From contig NC_091292.1 of assembly GCF_038502225.1 (NCBI RefSeq), positions 49,215,143-49,279,142 on the forward strand: a DNA stretch of 64,000 nt. The letters run 5' to 3'. Shown piece by piece: positions 34,391-45,451 of this stretch; within the stretch, counting starts at the first letter, position 1; every line of letters starts with the position of its first letter. A program made the translations under genes and the position numbers. Source of the DNA: Cherax quadricarinatus (taxonomy: Eukaryota; Arthropoda; Malacostraca; Decapoda; Parastacidae). The notes beneath the pieces are model-generated. The model was given only the letters and a program-made list of their open reading frames with translations. It did no database searches and was not told the DNA's origin.

Positions 34391-34984
34391 CCTATACTAC
34401 GATTTATTTTTATTGTCAGTCAACAGCACATCGCTTCATAGAAAATTATCAAAACATTTTAAGTGTAAGACAATTTTTGAATCATATTAAAGACAATATT
34501 TTAGACAAGTGAATAATATTAATCAGTGAATTTCCAGTGAATCAGAAACTTACCTTCAGTGTTTATATTTTCATTCATTTTCCTGTGTGTATTATCTCAG
34601 CGTTGTGTCATAATTCTATGTTATTATTCTATATAATTTCCTACAGACTGAAGTAAGCAGTTTTTCCTTACTGAGAGGTGTATATTTTCCATCACTGAAC
34701 GCAGTGTTATTATTAAATATTTAATTGGCCATTTCTCTTACTGTGTTATCACTCTCGGCGACTTTACATATTATTTCATTATTTCTTGTGCTCTTGTGAT
34801 TTTTTTTTATCGTGTTACAATTTTTCTTCTGTGTAGAATTCATTTTCACAGTATTTCCTGCTATTTCCAGTGAATTTATTCAATATATTCTTTTGTGTGT
34901 GCTATTTTTCTCTTTTGTCAAGCATTTTATATTTTTATGCTGTGTTTTAACTCGGTTTGATATTTTACAGACATTGTAAAAACA
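34391..34984. other. AT-rich sequence, nothing recognised
   Basis: Its style (short T-rich tracts, cagtgtt motifs) resembles the leader of element X, but I cannot align it with confidence. Confidence 0.4.
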
Positions 34985-35186
34985 TTATTTGTTTAATTAC
35001 TTATCATTATTTGTTTTATTACTCATCATTATTTGTTTTATTACTTATCATTATTTGTTTTATTACTTACCATTATTTTTATTACTTATCATTATTTGGT
35101 TTATTACTTATCATTATTTGGTTTATTACTTATCATTATTTGTTTTATTACTTATCATTATTTGTTTTATTACTTATCATTATTTG
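34985..35186. repeat. 22-bp minisatellite (about nine units)
   Basis: Unit ttacttatcattatttgttt plus ta. A related unit resumes right after the solo LTR (atttggtttattgcttatca, 36229-36248), so the LTR split the array. Confidence 0.92.
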
Positions 35187-36228
35187 TGTGGAGAAATTTT
35201 CAGCCCCTTTCAGCCCTGAGGGGCCCAGCCCTCTCAGAATGGGCAAATATCTTGTTTACTGCTACAGTGAGTAATTGATCGCAGATGCAGTACGAGTATG
35301 CGACGTGGTCAAGTGACCACCGCTCCTTGCAGTCCAGTGTTGCAGAGTGTATTTTAATAAGAGACAGTACATCTCTTACGTTAGTAGGACAATTAAGGAA
35401 AATCCTACTTCCACTTTATTACCATGGTAAAGATAGTGTACATTGTTGTCTATGCTTAAGACATCAAGAAACAAACATTCTGCTTTGCTTCATCGAGGAA
35501 GTGGCAAGGAAGCAAAAGTACTAGGTCAGCTTTTCCTTAGTGCTGGGGGCAGTGACGGCGTGGGGTGTTGTGGCGTCTTCAGATTACTTTTGACTCTACT
35601 GAGAGTGACACTGACGCCAGGATAACCAACAAAGAATGATCTGTGCGTTAGTGTGAACAAAGTGTCTCATAAAACACAATAAACACTTAAGAGAAGTGTT
35701 ATCAGCTTCTTTAGTGATAAGATTGTGAACAATAAAGACAAATCTTGTGGAACATAGTGTACCAGTATGCATATTCCTAGACTATGGAAGACGTGGACAT
35801 CCAAGGACACTTCAGCTTCTATCAAGTCACCGATACCTGTCGAAGGTGTGAAGAACACCATAGCTCACGCTACAAGAGGAAGGTAGGTTACGAATTTCTT
35901 GTAGTACGGGGGACTGCGCAGTTTTTGAGTCGCAAGGAGTTTGTAATCAACCTATAGTCGGCAGTAAGGTGCGGACTTTTGAGTCCAAACAAGTAAGTTT
36001 GTCAGCCATCAGTAAATGACATATGCTGACATAACACCCCCTAGGGGTAATTTATAATCTTACAAATTATAACTCATTCCAGCCCGTTGAGAGATGATCA
36101 TGACAACAATTCAAGACCTCATCTGCAGGGGTGGCTGTGTAGACGATTTGCTGTCTTTTATCGGCTAAGTGTTCCCTATATTTAAATTTATAAATAATAA
36201 GCTTAGCTGGTAATCCCATTTCTCATCA
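35187..36228 (+). mobile_element. Solo LTR of the BEL family
   Basis: 1042 bp, TGTGGAGAAATTTTC...CCCATTTCTCATCA, orientation as in BEL copy 2. It is flanked by the 5-bp duplication atttg (35182-35186, 36229-36233). No internal BEL sequence follows. Confidence 0.93.
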
Positions 36229-36249
36229 ATTTGGTTTATTGCTTATCAG

Positions 36250-37690
36250 TGTTGGCTCATTTTGCCACGTGTTCTCCAGTACATTGAGTGTGTAAGTTAT
36301 TTTACTTCGAATACTGTGCTATTTTATTCACATTATCGAATTTTTATTTTGAAGGAGTTTACTTTTGCTAATTTTGTTCAGTTCCATAAATACTTCACTC
36401 TGTTTTTGAGTAATTTGTTTGTTCTAACTGTTTATTATGACTTTTCCTGATCTTACCTATATTCTCCGAAATTTCAACATATTTTCTTACCTACCACTGT
36501 TTTTAATCGAATGAATCGTTCTCCAGTTACATCAGACATTCCAACTATTCCAAGTTTTTTAATTATTTGATTTTATTGATAAATTTGCCAGAACGGAAAA
36601 AAAAATAATTTGTACTCTCCTTGCCATAAGATGCATCAGCCATTAAATACTGAAGCCGCACAGAAAGAGTAAAGGAAAATTTATTTGGTGTGATTTAATG
36701 CGAATAATAAGTTCAACACTGTTTTACACATAAAAGGTTTAAAATTGTTCCTGTGCACTACAATTTGACTCTCCACAGTCGTTACATTAGAAGCCACATT
36801 TAAATGAATGCTATATATAATTGTTGAGGTTCGGAACCATTCCAGAATTTTGGGAATGAATTCGGCACCTTATTCATGGCACATGCCAATTGTTCCATGA
36901 ATCTGGTTCAAATTACCATACACATTCATTGAAATTTTGAAGCTTTTTGAGTTATTAGAAAAAAACGAAAATTTGGAGGAAGAAAAAATTAGGCAAACAC
37001 TTAATGCCGCCTTTTGGGATACCTAATAACCGTGGGAAAAGCTGCAATTTGATAAAGTGCTAGGTACAGTTTTCCTCATAGGTGAATAATGCCATATGCT
37101 GACCTCATTCAGAGGTCAGCATATGCCATTATTCACAAATGAAGAAGGATGGTAAGCTCTTACTCTCTCCATTAATAAAGTCCTACACACAAACACCTAA
37201 TATAACATCAATTTTTGGAATCGCAGTTTCTGAGCATTGTTTTACATCTGCAGTGTCTTGTATATTGTGATCAGTGATACTTTATTTTCATTATTAACCA
37301 TAACTTTAAAGTTGAAGTGTCACCACTGAACTTTGTTGAGAACATCCATAAAATACTGTCACATTCATAAACACGCATCTTTCACTATGGTACAGTGGAC
37401 TAATTTCCTGCACCTTATCATGTTCGAACATTGTCTGAAAGAGATTCACGTATGGAACAGTCTGTGAGAGCAGACTAACAGCTTAACTGAAGTACACTAA
37501 AATTTTGGCATTAACTCATATACATGATGTTAACATTCATTTATGTTTTGTGTGTTGGACTCTGAATCTCCATTGTCTGGAGTGAATTTCTGCCTCTGAA
37601 AGAGGCTTGCCTCTGCTTACTTTCTAGTACATCAGCATATTTTCCTAATTTATCTGCATATGCTAGGATTGAAAAGAATGTTTTGTCCAG
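36250..37690. other. AT-rich sequence without recognised genes
   Basis: No coding signal. The only clear structure is the hairpin at 37082-37136. Confidence 0.45.
37082..37136. repeat. 25-bp inverted repeat (hairpin)
   Basis: Arms 37082-37106 and 37112-37136 are reverse complements with one mismatch (core catatgctgacctc), separated by attca. Confidence 0.9.
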
Positions 37691-37699
37691 AACTGAGCA

Positions 37700-39235
37700 G
37701 AGTTGCTAGACTAATAATAATGGAGACTTCAATGTCTGTTATCAACAACAAAATAACGCGCTATGTAACTGGTACAAGCATCTTCTAAGATTAAATAATT
37801 ACTCTCAACTAATTAAAGCACCAACCCGGATCACAGTTCTGAGCCACCATACTCGACTACATACCTTGTAACAGCTCTGATAACATTAGCCAGCTACTCT
37901 TAGTGATCAATTCATCGTTTATTGCACCAGAAACTCATTAGGGAACGGATAGGCCTACACAGGACAATAAAAATGAGGTAATCTAGACGCTACAGTAAAG
38001 AAACACTGGTAAATAGGCTACACAACAATTAAAGAACTGGGGTATAGCCATAAACCAGTAGATAGATCTAATATAGTGCTAAATATCGATAACGAGGTAT
38101 GTCATGAACCAACTAGAGTGGCAAATTGTTTTAATTCATTCTACACAACTGTCGCATCAACACTAGTAAGTAAACTGCCGAATACTTTCAACACAGACTC
38201 CAATAAGTTTAAAACAAACATCTCTAATAAAGGTGTCACTACAGACAGTTGCCAACTGGTAGGAGTATCTTATGACTTCATGCAACAACAACTAAGTTTA
38301 AAAACCCAACTAAAAGCACCGGTCCAGGTAACATCCCGGTTAATTAAGTTCCTAAATGATGGTGTCTCTGAGTTGCCAGTCCCCATTGTGATAAGGTAAG
38401 ATTTTCTTCTGATTTTTAACCCCGGAGGGTTAGCCACCCAGGATAACCCAAGAAAGTGTCAGTGCGTCATCGAGGACTGTCTGCCTAATTTCCATTGGGG
38501 TCCTCAATCTTGCCCCCAGGATGCGACCCACACCAGTCGAAAAACACCCAGGTACCTATTTACTGTTAGGTAAACATGACTACAAGTGTAAGGAAACCCG
38601 TCGAAATGTTTCCACCCCGCTGGGAATCGAACCCGGGCCCTCCGTGTGTGAAGCGAGAGCTTTAGCCACCAGACCACATAATAAATTTGTCCATATCCAC
38701 TAACACAGTTCCGGAGGGGGTTAAAAGAGGCCAGAGTTACTCTGTCTTCAAGAAAAATAGTAAGTCTGATGTCAGCAACTGTAGGCGTGTTAGTATACTC
38801 AGCGTGATGCCCGAAATTCTAGAGAAGGCAGTGTACTTTCAAGTAGTTAAGTATCCTGATGACAAAAAAACATTCTCCATAGTTACCAATCAGGTTTCAG
38901 GAGATCTTGACCGACACCTCTCCAATTAATCTGATGGATTACCTGAGAACTGAAATGGCGCTAAGGACTCTCATAGGTATGGCGACCTTAGACCCACAAC
39001 AGGCCTTCGATATGGCCAACCATAGTCTATTATGTAAGAAACTACAAGCTATCAGCAGAGGTTTTGTAAACTGGTTTAAGTCCTAACTGAGCATCAGAAA
39101 ACAAATTGTCAAAATCAACAACACAGATTCAGAACTCCTGCCGATAGCATGTGGAGCTCCCCAAAATAGTATTCTGGGTCCTTTGTTGCTCATATGTTAT
39201 GTGAATGACAGTGTCCATCAGTGTCAAATGAAAGC
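37700..39235 (+). pseudogene. Remnant of a CR1/Rex1-type non-LTR polyprotein
   Basis: Decayed but ordered fragments are visible: endonuclease (GDFNVCYQQ near 37720; SDQFIVYCTR near 37905), linker (38076-38380: EPTRVANCFNSFYTTVAS), then RT (NLSISTNTVPEGVKRG, SVFKKNSKSDVSNCRRVSIL, MATLDPQQAFDMANHSLL, CGAPQNSILGPLLLICYVND). The catalytic box after CYVND is missing. A minus-strand SINE (38390-38680) interrupts it between IVI and NLSIST. Confidence 0.75.
38390..38680 (-). mobile_element. tRNA-derived SINE (S4), 3' body type C
   Basis: The minus-strand head has tggtctggtggctaaagctc and B box gggttcgattcc. After the shared core (ggtgtgggtcgcatcctggg) comes a body different from types A and B: accccaatggaaat, cagtcctcgatgacgcactg, ttgggttatcctgggtggct, ending aatcttac. 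The same body stands alone at 43993-44101. Confidence 0.85.
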
Positions 39236-39390
39236 TTTTGTTGTATGCTCTTTTGGACCTGGGACCAAGAGAGCGTGTAGCCCAGGATGAATTACACCAT
39301 TTGGATATGCTGAATGTTGCAGAGTGAAACGATCAGGTTTATGAAATTGCTCACCACCAGTATCCCAGAATATCTTGCTTCCAAGTGGTA

Positions 39391-39649
39391 GCCCATTGCC
39401 TGGTGGCAAAAGTTATTTCTTCACACGGTGAGGGGTCCAGATTCGATTCTCTGCGAGGGTAGAAACACTGGTTGTCTATGTTCACCCGTCAGTATAATGG
39501 GTAACTGGGTGTTAGTCGACTGGTGTGGGTCACATCCTGGGACAAAACTGATCTAATTAGCGGGAAATGCTCTGCATAACAAGCAGCTTTCTATATGTCA
39601 GCTAAGCCTGTATACATAAACAAAGATATTATATTATTATTATTATTTT
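39391..39649 (+). mobile_element. tRNA-derived SINE (S5), type B
   Basis: Head gcccattgcctggtgg, degraded B box agattcgattc, shared core, type-B body (gctctgcataacaagc), tail caaagatatt plus (ATT)n. Confidence 0.82.
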
Positions 39650-39792
39650 CTGAGGAGCAGTGGGAAGCTGAGCGCTAAAGCAGTGTATGCGCAAGATTAT
39701 AATTCTTACGTTCTCTGTGGTTCACTAACCCTAGAGAAACTTTATGAATTACTGGGGTAACTATAGTCGAATACTTCTTTCATATACCAAAA

Positions 39793-40258
39793 TTTATTCA
39801 ATTCAATTCAATTCAAGTTTATTCTCTATAAGGGTTACAATGTGGGGTTAACAGGTTTTGGGTATAGTGTGGTTTACATGTTATAAAATACTAATTACAG
39901 AGGGGGCCACTAGGACACCTAGCATGGCTAGGCATTTCGGGCAGACTTAGATTAATTCTTAACATTAAATCCTTACAGATTATGGTATTAAGGCTAAGTG
40001 ACTACATCATAATTTGTGAGTTTAGCAATGTGAATGCTTTTGTTTTGGCACAATAAAAAGTGTCTATATTGGAGTATCATAGGCAAACTTATGACTAGTT
40101 AGGATTTATTATTTTAAGATTAAGATTAGTATTTTTGGGTTTATAGTCAGTGGGTGAGTGAGTGTAATTGTGAACCACCAGGTGGTTATCATGTAGTTAG
40201 TTGTAGGGGTGTATCAGGGAGATAAGATGTTTTCTAATTGTAGTTTTGAAAGTGATGA
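39793..40258 (-). mobile_element. 3' UTR of a second CR1/L2-type element (minus strand)
   Basis: The plus strand begins with tcaattcaattcaattcaag, a (TTGAA)n tail on the minus strand after tagagaataaact. The body to 40258 is non-coding. The C-terminal coding part of what may be the same element lies at 41056-41535, so about 0.7 kb is inserted between. Confidence 0.55.
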
Positions 40259-40980
40259 ATGTGAAAATTTGTGTGGACTGTCTCCAAGTGAGTCGCCTAC
40301 CTTGGCAAACTCTGTTGACACCGAGCTCTGAGGTGGGTACCTCAGCCTCACAAATGGCTTATAGGACAGATTTTCACAAATGATTGAAGGTGCAAGAAAC
40401 TCGCCTGCATGCAAGTATAAAGGACTAACTTACTTGGTGTTGCAGCATATATCCTGATCTTCAACTTCCCTAAGCTTAGCCTTAGCCCCTTTGGACTTCC
40501 CCTCAGAAACCACGTGCAACCGGGAGCCTTAATTCCTGCAATACTCAATCGTTATTAGCGACCTGCCTGCACCTCAGAAATTCCTATATCCAAGAGGGTA
40601 TGTATCCCCTAGTATAACTATGCAGACACGGACACTAGCTTCCAGACTTACGAGAGACACTGGTACTTACTGGGCATGCTCTGCCAGCTGCAACACAGGC
40701 CCACAGATCAAACTCTCCCCAGACACTGGCCAGAAATCTACGAGATAAAGTGGAGGTCTTGTCTTACTGTATGGGCCTGACGGAGGAGGTCATCTACAGT
40801 ACATCGAGGTGCCTCTACCAGATTTCCCCAGGTCTCAAATGTGAAGACACGTGGGGGGCGCCGTCTGCTGATCACGGCACGTCTTGTCCAGTTGGTGTCT
40901 GTCTTAAGAAGAACGAGCTGGTCTCTCTTCCAGACCCTCGTCTCTTCGTTCAAACTAGGGCTGCCAGTTCTCCCTAGCTA
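40259..40980. other. Unassigned block inside the second CR1/L2-type element
   Basis: It starts tgtgaaaatttgtgtgg and has small overlapping frames on both strands (40738-40953 minus, 40750-40977 plus). I cannot find matching terminal repeats or a target duplication, so its nature is open. Confidence 0.35.
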
Positions 40981-41055
40981 ACTTATCCTAGTGTTTGCCT
41001 ACATTATCGGCCTATTACTACCTATGTTAAGGTCTTAGGTCTACATTATTATTTT

Positions 41056-41535
41056 CTACAGTTGCCTTAGTAAACCTAATATTAATACACTAACAGTAAA
41101 ACTACCTACTCCTTCCCTGAAGGGTAAATCTATAAATAAATAAGTGCCTACCATCAATCGCCAACCCGAGGAGAGAAATGTGTTTATTTGGGAGGGTTTA
41201 AGGGCCACCCAGCTCAGCCATTCCATTACGGCCATGCTGGATCTGTCCTGTGGAACTTTAGGTACCAAATAAGTTTCCACAATGAATGTGTCTGCAGTTC
41301 TAAAGTTTTCAGGTAGGGTGTTCCAGATTTTAGGTCCTTTGAAATACATTGAATTTTTGTAAAGGTTTAGTCGAACACGGGGAATGTCATAGAGATGTTT
41401 GTGTCTGGTGTTATGCCTGTGGATCCTGTCACAACTATCAAGAAAGCGTTTTAGGTCAAGGTTAATATTAGAATTTAAGGTCCTGTAGATACAGATTGCA
41501 CAGTAGTAAGTGTGGATGTTCTGAACAGGGAGTAA
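41056..41535 (-). pseudogene. C-terminal fragment of the second CR1/L2-type polyprotein
   Basis: Minus strand: LLPVQNIHTYYCAICIYRTL, NTRHKHLYDIPRVRLNLYKN and MYFKGPKIWNTLPENFRT. The KGPKIWN-x-LP motif is a common tail behind the reverse transcriptase in CR1/L2-type elements. No catalytic part remains. Confidence 0.7.
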
Positions 41536-41661
41536 GTTTAGATCTATGAAGAGTGGGGGGGGGGGGTTGCCAGGGATGGGATTTAGTGAGTATTCTTACT
41601 GTGGCTTTTTGTTGGGCTATTATTGGCTTTAGGTGTGTTGCTGCAGTTGAACCCCAAGTAC

Positions 41662-41663
<2 letters not shown>

Positions 41664-41698
<35 letters not shown>
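41664..41698. repeat. (CT)n microsatellite
   Basis: About 17 CT units. A G-run (10 G) lies about 100 bp upstream, at 41557-41567. Confidence 0.9.
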
Positions 41699-41737
41699 GT
41701 TAATATTCACTGAAACAGCCTCATTGAAAATGAATGG

Positions 41738-42038
41738 TGCCCCATGGTCTGGTGGCTAAAGCTCTCACTTCAAAGGGCGAGTTCCGGGTTCGATTCCCAG
41801 CGAGGGTAGAAATATTCGGCGTGTTTCTTTACATCGGTTGACTAACTCCCAGGTACCCATCAGTAAAATGGGTACCTGGGAGTTAGTCAACTGGTGTGAG
41901 TCGCATCCTGGGACAAAACTGACCTAATTTGCTCGAAATGCTCTGCATAACAAGCGGCTTTCTATACAGTAGTATGACACTGATGTCAGCTAGGCCTGTA
42001 TACCTTGTACATGTGCTGGTAGAAATGAAGATATTATG

Positions 42039-42129
<91 letters not shown>

Positions 42130-42130
42130 T
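41738..42130 (+). mobile_element. tRNA-derived SINE (S6), type B, with long trinucleotide tail
   Basis: The most complete copy: head with catggtctggtggctaaagc, B box gggttcgattcc, shared core, type-B body to aagatatt, then (ATT)n and (AGT)n to 42130. An internal 17-bp hairpin-like pair (ctcccaggtaccca and tgggtacctgggag) occurs at 41847-41884. Confidence 0.88.
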
Positions 42131-43140
42131 AATTATTAAAAGGATTTTCACAACATGCATTCAACATTGATTTTTTACAAAATGGTGGTGGAAATTTCTT
42201 CCATAAGGGTTTTAGGTAGCAAGTCCTTTTCGTCCTGAGTAATGTAGGGTCTGTTTGTCATTTTCTTCCAAAACAGGCCTGTTTCGTCACAATTGAACAC
42301 TTGTTGGGGTTTTAATTTTTCAGCCTCTATGTGCCCCTTAAAGCCCTGCACATATTTTTCAGCCACTTTTTGGTCAGAACTGGCAGCCTCACCATGCCTT
42401 ATCACACTGTGTATGCCACTAAGATTCTTAAATCTCTCAAACCAACCTTTGCTGGCCTTAAATTCACTAACATCAGCACTAGTTCCAGGCATTTTCTTAA
42501 TGAGATCTGCATGCAACTGCCTTGCCTTTTCACATATGATTGACTGTGAAACACTATCTCCTGATAATTGTTTCTCGTTGATCCACACCAACAACGGTCT
42601 CTCCACATCTTCGAGTATTTGCGATCTCTGTTTTGTAAGCATACTTGCACCTTCACAACAACAGCTTCCTTGATTGTCTTTCTGTTGGCCAAGATAGTAG
42701 TAATAGTTGATTGGGGTTTATTATATAACTGAGCCAGCTCGGAGGTACGCACTCCACTTTCGTACTTTGCAATTATCTGTTTCTTCAATTCGATAGTATT
42801 TCTCACCCTTTTTACCACAGGGTTGGCACTAGAAGCTTTCTTTGGGCCCATGGTAGCTTATTTAGCAGTTACAAGCACTAAAAACAATGGAGTAATACAA
42901 AATGTATCGCATGTATGCGTGGAACCGTCCACCCTGGCTTGTAAACAATGGCACACTGCCTGTACATAGTGGCTGGGCGGCCGTGGGCGGCCGTGGGCGG
43001 CCCAGGCCGTGCGGACACATTTGGGACGAATGTCCTTAACTGAGTTTTTCAACATTGGCGAAGCCAATATTTTTACTAAAAAATGCATCGGTATCCGATT
43101 TTATTGCTATCTGATGGCATCATTACCCGAGGGTCCACTG
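42131..43140 (-). mobile_element. Tigger-like DNA transposon B, truncated
   Basis: The minus-strand 5' end is CAGTGGACCCTCGGGTAATG at 43140, followed on the plus strand by the TA target. The transposase N-terminal half is present. The other end is missing where SINE S6 begins. Confidence 0.82.
42175..42851 (-). pseudogene. Tigger-like transposase, N-terminal half with frameshift
   Basis: Transposases of the pogo/Tigger group bind terminal repeats and cut DNA with a DDE domain. The ATG at 42851 opens MGPKKASSANPVVKRVRNTI, then the first helix-turn-helix (ELAQLYNKPQSTITTILANR). Near 42645 the frame shifts. The second part (42642-42175) has the CENP-B-like second DNA-binding domain (ILEDVERPLLVWINEKQ...FKASKGWFERFKNL) and the start of the DDE domain with the first catalytic Asp in VFNCDETGLFWK. 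The rest of the DDE domain is lost, so this copy cannot transpose itself. Confidence 0.88.
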
Positions 43141-43450
43141 TACTGTACTTAGCATTTACTAATGTCTTGAGACGCAAGTTATCGACCATTTTATCATCGA
43201 TATACAGTGGAGCCTTGGTTTTCGTTTGCCCTGGTTTTCAATGACTTTTTTTCGTCAAAATTTTGTCCCAGTTTTCATTCATCACCTCGGTTTTTGTCGG
43301 TCCACCGTACTGATCATGCCCGCACCCACATAAAGCAACCCACTTGTTCTTAGTCAGTCTGGCTTTGTTTCTCGTCGAGTGAGCATTACCCTCTGATATT
43401 CATCCAAAACATTTCGTAATAATCCATTGTTTTTGGTGCTTGTTTATTGA

Positions 43451-43980
43451 GTGCAACTGCTCAGTAAGCCACCAAGGGGCCGAACAAAGTTCCGGTGCCA
43501 GCCCTTTGATAAAGAAGGCAAGAAACATGATAGAATTCAAGAAGAGCAGGATTTTGAAGGGTTTGAGGCTGACCCTGACAACCCTATGCCTGTTGTGGAA
43601 TTTATTGTGGCTTTTGGGAAGTCCATGGGGTTGGATGTTAGTGGCAGGATGTGGAAGAGCTGGTGGACTACCACAAGGAAAAGCTAACTGCTGAAGAGCT
43701 GCAACACCTTCAACTGGAACAGCAACAGATTGCAGCTGAGGAAATTGCTTCAGAGGAGGAGGAAGAGAGAGGGGAGAATGTGCCTTCTTTAGTGATTAAG
43801 GATATGTGTGCAAAGTGGAGTGAGTTGCAAAGTTTTGTGGAGAAATATCACCCTAACAAATCTGTTGCAAGCTGTGTCTGCAACATGTTCAATGACGATG
43901 CTTTGTCCCATTTTAGGTAAATCTTAAAGAGACGCCAGAAACAAACCTCTTCGGACAGATTTTTTTGTGCGACAGGGGTC
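43451..43980 (+). pseudogene. Fused N- and C-terminal ends of a Tigger transposase
   Basis: A short N-terminal piece (ASPLIKKARNMIEFKK) corresponds to ANPVVKRVRNTIELKK of transposon B. It is joined directly to the acidic C-terminal tail: FIVAFGKSMGLDVSG, then after a frame change VEELVDYHKEKLTAEELQHL, SEEEEERGENVPS, WSELQSFVEKYHPNKSV and LSHFR...LKRRQKQTS. This tail is like that of Tigger1/TIGD1 proteins. The entire DNA-binding and DDE region has been deleted. Confidence 0.82.
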
Positions 43981-43992
43981 CAGTGCCAGTAA

Positions 43993-44101
43993 GATAAGAT
44001 AAGATTTCGTTCGGATTTTTAACCCCGGAGGGTTAGCCACCCAGGATAACCCAAGAAAGTCAGTGCGTCATCGAGGACTGTCTAACTTATTTCCATTGGG
44101 G
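43993..44101 (-). mobile_element. SINE 3' body (type C) inserted with a 33-bp target duplication
   Basis: The insert, read on the minus strand, begins ccccaatggaaataagtt and ends aaatcttatcttatc. Its flanks are two copies of a 33-bp stretch (tttttttgtgcgacaggggt...; 43960-43992 and 44102-44134) with no visible differences. Confidence 0.9.
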
Positions 44102-44531
44102 TTTTTTTGTGCGACAGGGGTCCAGTGCCAGTAAAAGACAAAGAAGGGAAGTAACCCTGGATACGGACTTGATACCTGCAGTCCTTATGGAGGGGAATTT
44201 TCCTTCTAACAAATAGCCTCTCCTCCTCCCTTTCCCCTCCTCGCATCTTCCATATGCCAACAAGAGTCTTCACCAAAGGTAAAAGTTATATTAAATGTTC
44301 ATTTATCATTTTCATTAGTGTTTTATATTTATTTCTCATTGTTTTCTGTATGCAAAAATATAGTTATTCTCTATAAAATGTATTTTTTTTGTTAATACTT
44401 ATGGGTGTCTTGAATGAATTGGTTGGATTTACATTATTTCATATGTGAAATATTGCTTCAGTTTCCGTCGAATTCGGTTTTCGTCAGACTTTCTGGAACG
44501 AATTAATGATGAAAACCGAGGTTCCATTGTA

Positions 44532-45211
44532 ACATGGATAACTGACGATGTAAGCTCTTAGGAACATCAACAAAATGACCATCTGACTTCTTAACTTGTT
44601 AGTCATGACATGAGAAATAGTGTATAATCATGATCATGTTTTTTCTATATGCTGTTGTTTTAATATTTCCATCTTTGCAGTTGATTAGAACATTAAGAAA
44701 AGAGTTAACATTTACTGTCCTATTCACATTTGAATTTCATTGGATGCAATTTGTTTAACTTACCCCTCCCACCAAAAAAAAAAAAAATATTACCTCATTT
44801 GCCCCACTAAAGAAGATATTATCTATGTATTTGAACCAAATGCATTTATTACTGGGCTTCCCAATTGATAACACTATGAACTGTCTTACAAGAGCCCTGC
44901 TGAACCATAACCTGACTATACCTGTACCAGTAAGAAAGTTTATCGAGTTAGTCAGGTTATATGTTACTGATAATGTCCTTATAGTTAACATTGCATAAAC
45001 AAAGATACAGTTCTACTATAGGAACTCCTCCAAGCCCAACTTGTTCAATTTATTTATGCATTAATTCAAAATAGACATTACTTTTAGTGTGTCCAGAAGT
45101 GCAACATTTTGAATCCATTTTGGGTGAATTGAGTAATTTTCATCCTTTTGTCAGTTTGGATAAATGGTAAAATTAACAACATTGTATTGAAATAACATGC
45201 ACTCAAGCCAC
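44532..45211. other. Mostly unassigned; possible Penelope-type RT trace
   Basis: The minus-strand frame 44991-44755 includes KCIWFKYIDNIFFSGANE, which resembles the WFRYVDD region of Penelope-like reverse transcriptases (D to N). The upstream residues fit less well. The rest of the stretch shows nothing. Confidence 0.3.
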
Positions 45212-45245
45212 CCACAACACACACACACAAAAAAAATACAAACAT

Positions 45246-45339
<94 letters not shown>

Positions 45340-45368
45340 GCATGCACGCACGCACGCACGCATGCACA
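45212..45368. repeat. (CA)n microsatellite with CACG/CATG variants
   Basis: About 45 pure CA units, then gcatgcacgcacgcacgcac variants to 45368. Confidence 0.95.
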
Positions 45369-45451
45369 CACGCATATACAACAGGCCTAATGTCTAATAG
45401 ACATGTGCCTAGGGCAAAATGGTAACTAACACACACACACACACACACAAA

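Larger units (their letters stand above)
43205..44529 (+). mobile_element. Tigger-like DNA transposon A, internally deleted
   Basis: Terminal inverted repeats CAGTGGAGCCTTGGTTTTCG (left) and, reversed, CAATGGAACCTCGGTTTTCA (right), with TA on both sides (43203-43204, 44530-44531). The 1325-bp element keeps only the first and last parts of the transposase. It contains a nested 109-bp SINE body (43993-44101). Confidence 0.88.

Noticed and set aside
34052..34441. Overlapping frames on both strands with repeated peptide
   Set aside because: Caused by a 78-bp tandem repeat (a multiple of three).
42969..43012. gggcggccgt repeats as a possible CpG-island promoter
   Set aside because: Only three short units inside the untranslated part of Tigger transposon B; no host gene nearby.
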